This document shows positions 51,749-56,568 of a stretch of DNA of 56,568 nt, piece by piece; within the stretch, counting starts at the first letter, position 1; each line of letters starts with the position of its first letter. This DNA comes from Bacteroidota bacterium (lineage in GTDB: Bacteria; Bacteroidota; Bacteroidia; NS11-12g; UBA955), in the NCBI GenBank assembly GCA_030833525.1, contig JAURGZ010000007.1, forward strand, positions 1 to 56,568, read 5' to 3'. A model generated the notes under the pieces. The model was not told where the DNA came from. It saw only the letters and a program-made list of their open reading frames with translations, and ran no database searches. Position numbers and translations under genes: made by a program.

Positions 51749-53242
51749 ATGTTTACCAAGATTCTCATAGCCAACCGCGGGGAGATCGCCATTCGGGTGA
51801 TTCGCACCTGCAAAGAAATGGGCATAGCTACGGTGGCGGTATATTCAGAGGCCGACCGAGTGGCTCGTCACGTTCGCATGGCAGACGAAGCCTATTGCAT
51901 TGGTCCTGCACCTAGCAACCAAAGTTATTTGCAGATGGAAACCATCATTGATCTCTGCAAAAAGACCGGCGCACAAGCCGTGCATCCCGGTTACGGTTTT
52001 TTGAGTGAGAATGCCACATTTGCCCGCCGATTGGCCGAGGAAGGTTTGGTGCTCATTGGTCCCAGCCCCGAAGCGATGGATGTGATGGGCTCCAAAATTG
52101 CTTCCAAACAGGCCGTGGAAAGCTACGGTGTTCCCTTGGTCCCTGGTATCAATGAGGCGATTGTAGATCCTGAAGCGGCATTGAAAGTCGCTTGCCAAAT
52201 CGGCTTTCCGGTCTTGGTAAAGGCCAGTGCCGGTGGGGGAGGAAAGGGCATGCGTGTGGTGGAATCTGAAGCTGATTTTCTGTCTGCTTTGCAGATGGCC
52301 CAAAGCGAAGCCCGATCTGCCTTTGGCGATGATGCCGTTTTCATTGAGAAGTACGTAGGAAGCCCTCGGCACATTGAGATTCAAATCATGGCCGATCAGC
52401 ATGGAAACGTTTGCCACTTGTTTGAACGGGAGTGTTCCATTCAACGCCGTCACCAGAAATTGGTAGAAGAAGCCCCTAGTGCGGTTTTGACGCCTGAATT
52501 GAGGGAAAAAATGGGCGAGGCTGCCGTAAACGTGGCCAAAGCTTGCCGTTATAGCGGCGCCGGTACCGTGGAATTTTTGCTCAGCGATAACCGAGATTTC
52601 TACTTCTTGGAGATGAACACCCGTTTGCAAGTGGAGCATCCGGTTACCGAAATGATTGTTGGGCTGGACCTGGTCAAAGAGCAAATCAAAGTGGCTGCAG
52701 GTGAACCCTTGTCCTTTCGCCAAGAAGACCTCAGCATCAACGGCCATGCCATCGAACTTCGCGTTTGCGCTGAAGATCCCTATCAGCAATTCTTGCCCAA
52801 TGTGGGGCAAGTGACCACTTATTTACCCCCCAACGGGCCTGGCATTCGCGTCGACGATTGCATGGAATCGGGCATGGAAATCCCGATTTATTACGACAAT
52901 ATGCTGGCCAAATTGATTGCCTGGGCCCCGACTCGGGAAGAGGCAATCGAACGCTTGCGTCGAGCCATTGCTGAGTATGTGGTAGTGGGCATTGAGACCA
53001 CGCTGAGTTTTGGCGAATTTGTGTTGACCCACGAAGCTTTCCTGAAGGGAGAATTCGATACGCATTTCATCGCGCAGTATTTTCACCCCGAAGAAGGTCC
53101 AGAATCCCGCTTAAGCGAGGAAGAAAAACGGGGCTTGGCTGCTGCTGCCGCTGTGTTGTTCCATGCTCAAAAGGCACAGGCCGCAGCGCCGCAGGTTCAA
53201 ACCGAATCAGCTTGGCAGAAAAACCGCCGTCAACTTCGTTAA
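51749..53242 (+). CDS. accC: Acetyl/propionyl-CoA carboxylase biotin carboxylase subunit
   Basis: A 497-residue ATP-grasp enzyme that carboxylates biotin on the carrier protein. FTKILIANRGEIAIRVIRT, KASAGGGGKGMRVV (ATP-binding loop), FERECSIQRRHQKLVEEAPS and the MNTRLQVEHPVTEMIVGLD signature are complete. The core ends near 450 and is followed by a 45-residue Ala/Gln-rich tail (AAAAVLFHAQKAQAAAPQV) not typical of AccC. No biotin carrier or carboxyltransferase gene is adjacent, so it could serve ACC or an acyl-CoA carboxylase. It is followed after five bases by a 2-hydroxyacid dehydrogenase gene. Confidence 0.93.
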   Translation: MFTKILIANRGEIAIRVIRTCKEMGIATVAVYSEADRVARHVRMADEAYCIGPAPSNQSYLQMETIIDLCKKTGAQAVHPGYGFLSENATFARRLAEEGLVLIGPSPEAMDVMGSKIASKQAVESYGVPLVPGINEAIVDPEAALKVACQIGFPVLVKASAGGGGKGMRVVESEADFLSALQMAQSEARSAFGDDAVFIEKYVGSPRHIEIQIMADQHGNVCHLFERECSIQRRHQKLVEEAPSAVLTPELREKMGEAAVNVAKACRYSGAGTVEFLLSDNRDFYFLEMNTRLQVEHPVTEMIVGLDLVKEQIKVAAGEPLSFRQEDLSINGHAIELRVCAEDPYQQFLPNVGQVTTYLPPNGPGIRVDDCMESGMEIPIYYDNMLAKLIAWAPTREEAIERLRRAIAEYVVVGIETTLSFGEFVLTHEAFLKGEFDTHFIAQYFHPEEGPESRLSEEEKRGLAAAAAVLFHAQKAQAAAPQVQTESAWQKNRRQLR

Positions 53243-53247
53243 TTCCC

Positions 53248-54189
53248 ATGAAAAAGTGGCTACTGGTTGATGACTTCCATCCAGCCCTGATGGAGGGTTT
53301 GCTGTTGCATGGAATCGATTTTGATTACCGGCCCGACATCGATGAAACAGCCATTCGAGCTTGCATTTCCCGCTATTCAGGCTTGCTGATACGCAGCAAA
53401 ATGCGGGTTGATCGGACCTTGATTGAATCGGCTTCTCAACTCTGCTTCATAGGCCGAGGGGGTTCGGGTTTGGACAACATCGATGAACGAGCATGCGCCG
53501 AGCGTAACATCACCCTTTTCAACGCTGCAGGGGCCAATGCCGATGCCGTGGGCGAGCAAACCCTAGCCATGCTTTTGTCCTTGTTCACCAACCTGCACAA
53601 GGCCGACGCCGAGGTGCGCAGGGGTATTTGGGATCGGGAAGGGAATCGCGGTCTCGAATTGGCGGGAAGGACTGTCGGCATCATTGGGTTTGGCCACACA
53701 GGGTCGGCTTTTGCTCGAAAACTCAGTGGCTTGGGCGTTCGTGTGCTCGCTTACGACAAGCACGCACCTGCCACCGAGGGCCAGGGGGTTGAACCTTGCG
53801 AACTGGTAAATCTTTTGTCAGAATCTGATATAGTGAGTTTCCACGTTCCCTTGACGCCAGAAACGCGTTATTGGGTCAATGATGTCTTTATCGACAGCCT
53901 CTCTCGGCCCATATGGCTTCTGAATTTGTCTCGCGGCGAGGTGGTCGATACGGCGGCGGTATGGAGGGCGATTCAGTCCGGTAAAATACGGGGTTTTGCC
54001 GCTGATGTTTTGGAGCGAGAACCGCCCATGGATCTGGGTTCTCCCATTGCTGAAACCCTGCGTGCTATGAGTGCAGATTACCGCTGTGTTTTGGCTCCTC
54101 ACATAGGCGGATGGACCCACGAGAGCTACCGCAAAATTTCAGAAGAATTGCTTCATAAGTCCCTGTTAATCATGGGGCTGGTCGATTGA
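53248..54189 (+). CDS. serA: D-2-hydroxyacid dehydrogenase, phosphoglycerate-dehydrogenase-like
   Basis: A 313-residue NAD-dependent dehydrogenase without the ACT domain of long SerA. The substrate-loop GRGGSGLDNID, the NAD fold TVGIIGFGHTGSAFARKL, and the catalytic Arg, Glu and His in LNLSRGEVVD, LEREPPMD and LAPHIGGWTHES are all in place. Phosphoglycerate dehydrogenase is the likeliest role, but short members may act on other 2-hydroxyacids, so the symbol is tentative. The ATG at 53248 is used because it begins KKWLLVDDF; the upstream in-frame extension overlaps accC. Confidence 0.8.
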   Translation: MKKWLLVDDFHPALMEGLLLHGIDFDYRPDIDETAIRACISRYSGLLIRSKMRVDRTLIESASQLCFIGRGGSGLDNIDERACAERNITLFNAAGANADAVGEQTLAMLLSLFTNLHKADAEVRRGIWDREGNRGLELAGRTVGIIGFGHTGSAFARKLSGLGVRVLAYDKHAPATEGQGVEPCELVNLLSESDIVSFHVPLTPETRYWVNDVFIDSLSRPIWLLNLSRGEVVDTAAVWRAIQSGKIRGFAADVLEREPPMDLGSPIAETLRAMSADYRCVLAPHIGGWTHESYRKISEELLHKSLLIMGLVD

Positions 54190-54270
54190 TGGACCCTGTT
54201 CCTAGACTGGGCCTTGAGCAGGCTGCGTAAAAATTCTGCCAAGAAAGGGGGGCTTGGGGGCCTCTCGGGG

Positions 54271-54301
54271 TTGATACTCTCTTGATTTTTCGGTAAAATT
54301 G
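54271..54301 (+). promoter_or_regulatory. Promoter of the TonB-dependent receptor (TTG-N20-TAAAATTG)
   Basis: TTG at 54271-54273 and TAAAATTG at 54294-54301 (one mismatch to TAnnTTTG) are separated by 20 bases. The ATG follows at 54365, so the leader is about 60 bases, the longest in the window. Confidence 0.5.
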
Positions 54302-54364
54302 CCAATTGGTCAGATGGAATCGCTTTGGCGCTCTTTCATTTGGTCATTGAACCAAACAAAATCT

Positions 54365-56568
54365 ATGAAGAATACGCACCTCAAGTGGGCTCTAACGCTG
54401 GCTATGTTCGCAGCCGGAAGCGTTTGGGCACAAACCAACTTTGCTGATTTTCGTGTCAAAGCTCTGAACCAAGACGGAAAGAAAATTTCGGGTGTTCGGG
54501 TTGTGATGATGCAAAACGACATTGAAGTAGCCTCCGATACCACCGATTCTGATGGTAACGTGGTATTTCAGACCCTGAGCCCAGGTGTTTATGTGGCTAC
54601 TGCGCGTTACGCCGATTTTCCTCTGCAGAAGAAGGAAAACTTGGAGCTCGTAGCCGGTTACAACGACGTATGGGAAGTGCGTTTCTTGAAGTCAGGTCCC
54701 GCGGTTGAAATCGTGGTTTCGGGCCGCAGAGGTCCCGTAAGCTTGAACAACGGTGAGACCCAGATCTCGGGTGCGAAGTTGTTGGGAGCCGGTAAGCGCG
54801 GCGCGGCTTATGCCGTTTCAACCGACGCCGGTATTCTGGCCACTCGCCAGGGTACATCTGTTCGCGGTACCCGTGCTGACGGTAACGGAACGTACATCGA
54901 CGGTATGCGTATCATCGGCGGTGGAACCCTGCCCAGCTTGGGAACAGAAGCAGTAGCGGTGAACATTGGTGGTATTCCTGCCATGTACGGTGACTTGACG
55001 GGAGGTGCGTTCAGTTATACCTCTAAGAGTGCTTCGGCCAAAATGGTATCGGCGATTGAGGGAATCACCTCGACCGGTTTGGATGCCTACGGATACAACA
55101 CCGTTGAAGGTTTCGTTTCAGGTCCCCTATGGAAAAAGAACATCCTCACTGATGGTGGTCGAACCAAAGAATTGGTCAAATTGGGCTTCACCTTGAACGG
55201 CAACTTGGGTTATTATAAAGACCCCGATCCCACCCGCACCGGTGTCTATGTGGTGAAAGAAGACAAGCTGGCTGAATTGGAAGCCAACCCCCTCTTGATC
55301 ACCCCCAACGGCTTCGTACACGCGGCTAGCTACTTGACAGAAGACGATTTTGATTTGTTGAAAGCCCGTCCAAACTCAGCGTTGTACAACGGTAACTTCA
55401 TTGGAAAATTGGAATTCCGCCCGAATGAGCAAATCACGATTACGGGTTACGGTTCTTATTTTTATTCCAACGGTCGTTCGGCTAGCAATAGCATCATGAA
55501 CTTCAAAAACAACTCCCGCAGTGACAACCAAACCTACCGCGGGTATTTGCAGTTTACTCAAAACTTCAAGGTCGATAAAGAGAGCCAGATCAAATCGGCG
55601 TTCTACACCATTCGCGGTGAATACCAGTCTTCAACCTCGCAAACCCGCGATGCCAAACATTTGAACAACATTTTTGACTACGGTTACGTGGGTACCTTCA
55701 CCCGCTACCCCGAGGAAGTGTTCTTCTATTCCAATTACGATGCTCAGCAGAACCCCAACAAAGAACCCAAAATTGTACGCGACCAGTACGGAAATTACGT
55801 ACAACTGCGCAACTACTGGGAATTGGTGGGTTACCGCGATACATTGATGGCCTTCCAAGCCAGCGATTTGAACCCCTTGCGTGCCAAGTACACCCAAAAT
55901 GTATACGACTACTACGACAGCCGTGGTTTCAATGTAACCAGCCAAGGTACTTTGATTGCCAACCAAGGTTTGTTGAACGGCTTTAACCCCAGCAGCGTCT
56001 ATTCGTTGTGGGGCACTCCCGGTGGCATTACCGCGGGTTGGAACAAGAGCCAAAGCGAGCGCTACTCGGTGTTTGCTTTGGGTCAAATGCAGGTTCAAGG
56101 CAAATCAGTGGGTGGCCGCGAGCGTACTCCCCATGACTTGCAAGCTGGTTTTTATTACGAACAGCAGATCAGCCGCGGTTACGGTTTGGGCGCCAATGGT
56201 TTGTGGATCCTCATGAACCAGTACATGAACAGCCACATTGCTGAATTGGACTTGGATAACCCCATCTTGAGCTATGATGCCAACGGAGTGTTTACCGATA
56301 CCGTTCGCTACAATCGCTTGATCAACTATGAGTCGCAGTCGCATTTTGACCGCTCTTTCCGCGATAAATTGATCAGCCAAGGTGCTGTTGATGTGTACGG
56401 TCGCCCCGTAGGTGAGCGCACCTTTATTGACATCAACTCATACAAGCCAGAAGACTTTAGCCTGGACATGTTCAACGCTGATGAGATGTTGAACAACGGA
56501 AACGGTGTCGTGAGCTATTTCGGATATGACCACCTAGGCAACAAGGTGAAAGGAAAACCCTCTATCGA
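54365..56568 (+). CDS. TonB-dependent receptor, N-terminal part (runs off the window)
   Basis: At least 734 codons, open to the last base. Signal peptide KWALTLAMFAAGSVWAQ is followed by a carboxypeptidase-regulatory-like Ig domain (GKKISGVRVVMMQNDIEVAS, about residues 30-110). The plug follows: VRGTRADGNGTYIDGMRI and GIPAMYGDLTGGAFSYTSKS, near 165-225. Repeated aromatic strand-turn-strand units of a 22-stranded barrel then begin. The plug wording resembles SusC-like receptors, but no SusD partner is visible before the edge. The substrate is unknown. No stop or family C-terminus is present because the sequence ends. Nothing else lies between serA and this gene except its promoter. Confidence 0.9.
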   Translation, partial: MKNTHLKWALTLAMFAAGSVWAQTNFADFRVKALNQDGKKISGVRVVMMQNDIEVASDTTDSDGNVVFQTLSPGVYVATARYADFPLQKKENLELVAGYNDVWEVRFLKSGPAVEIVVSGRRGPVSLNNGETQISGAKLLGAGKRGAAYAVSTDAGILATRQGTSVRGTRADGNGTYIDGMRIIGGGTLPSLGTEAVAVNIGGIPAMYGDLTGGAFSYTSKSASAKMVSAIEGITSTGLDAYGYNTVEGFVSGPLWKKNILTDGGRTKELVKLGFTLNGNLGYYKDPDPTRTGVYVVKEDKLAELEANPLLITPNGFVHAASYLTEDDFDLLKARPNSALYNGNFIGKLEFRPNEQITITGYGSYFYSNGRSASNSIMNFKNNSRSDNQTYRGYLQFTQNFKVDKESQIKSAFYTIRGEYQSSTSQTRDAKHLNNIFDYGYVGTFTRYPEEVFFYSNYDAQQNPNKEPKIVRDQYGNYVQLRNYWELVGYRDTLMAFQASDLNPLRAKYTQNVYDYYDSRGFNVTSQGTLIANQGLLNGFNPSSVYSLWGTPGGITAGWNKSQSERYSVFALGQMQVQGKSVGGRERTPHDLQAGFYYEQQISRGYGLGANGLWILMNQYMNSHIAELDLDNPILSYDANGVFTDTVRYNRLINYESQSHFDRSFRDKLISQGAVDVYGRPVGERTFIDINSYKPEDFSLDMFNADEMLNNGNGVVSYFGYDHLGNKVKGKPSI

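Noticed and set aside
51845-52810. 321-codon open frame on the minus strand
   Set aside because: It is antisense to the conserved core of accC; the open frame follows from the codon use of that gene and shows no protein motif.

Overview
The window looks like a chromosomal stretch of a member of the Bacteroidota (roughly half G+C by eye). Three things point there. There are almost no Shine-Dalgarno sequences. A promoter element of the Bacteroidota type, TAnnTTTG (or TAnnTTCG), sits just in front of most operon heads. The gene content also fits: BshB1 (bacillithiol), DUF4293- and DUF3109-type proteins, a lamin-tail-domain secreted protein, signal peptides ending in xxAQ, and a large TonB-dependent receptor. 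I cannot assign a family. I see no tRNA, rRNA, CRISPR array, insertion sequence, prophage or plasmid function. The coding density is very high; the longest gap is about 207 bases (1317-1523).

Layout. 1-1316: end of tsf, pyrH and a small helix-hairpin-helix protein. 1524-3904: rpsT, a [2Fe-2S] ferredoxin, a histidine phosphatase and, divergently, an isochorismate synthase. 3901-5978: thiolase plus a secreted unknown. 6049-7927: LON-domain protein, tsaB and a PabA/TrpG-type amidotransferase. 7931-9658: dxs. 9792-10427: an AT-hook/coiled-coil/winged-helix chromatin-like protein. 10432-15642: a minus-strand run of panD, a YbhN-type flippase, an RfaE2-type nucleotidyltransferase, two small membrane proteins, a lamin-tail-domain secreted protein and prmC. 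15707-21623: recR, a glycosyltransferase fusion, an orphan histidine kinase, a DUF4293-like protein and an M14 peptidase. 21627-29582: queD, then efp-speB-cysteine desulfurase, mtgA, a ferredoxin-NADP reductase, and M28 peptidase-bshB1-VWA protein. 29631-36562: yicC, a coupled pair of secreted/outer-membrane proteins (one erythromycin-esterase-like), pssA, purE and a DUF3109 protein. 36573-46813: UbiA-type prenyltransferase, def and ruvX; groES-groEL; waaA and an outer-membrane protein; ald and an esterase; a PepC-like peptidase; a GNAT/FemAB-like protein. 46954-56568: M49-like and C-terminal-processing peptidases, ccmB, accC, a 2-hydroxyacid dehydrogenase, and a TonB-dependent receptor that runs off the window end.

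How it works together. Most genes are housekeeping genes in short operons joined by 4-base ATGA/GTGA overlaps, so translation is probably coupled. Envelope building recurs: Kdo transfer, heptose activation, glycosyltransferases, a peptidoglycan glycosyltransferase, phosphatidylserine synthase, TonB receptor, secreted peptidases.

The most interesting signals are: (1) TAnnTTYG boxes only 4-8 bases before start codons, implying leaderless or nearly leaderless mRNAs; (2) a 16-bp palindrome made of two abutting promoter boxes between ccmB and accC; (3) the AT-hook protein with three upstream A-tract repeats and a terminator buried inside the convergent prmC gene; (4) the coupled secreted pair at 30556-34718; and (5) an EF-P lacking the usual loop lysine.
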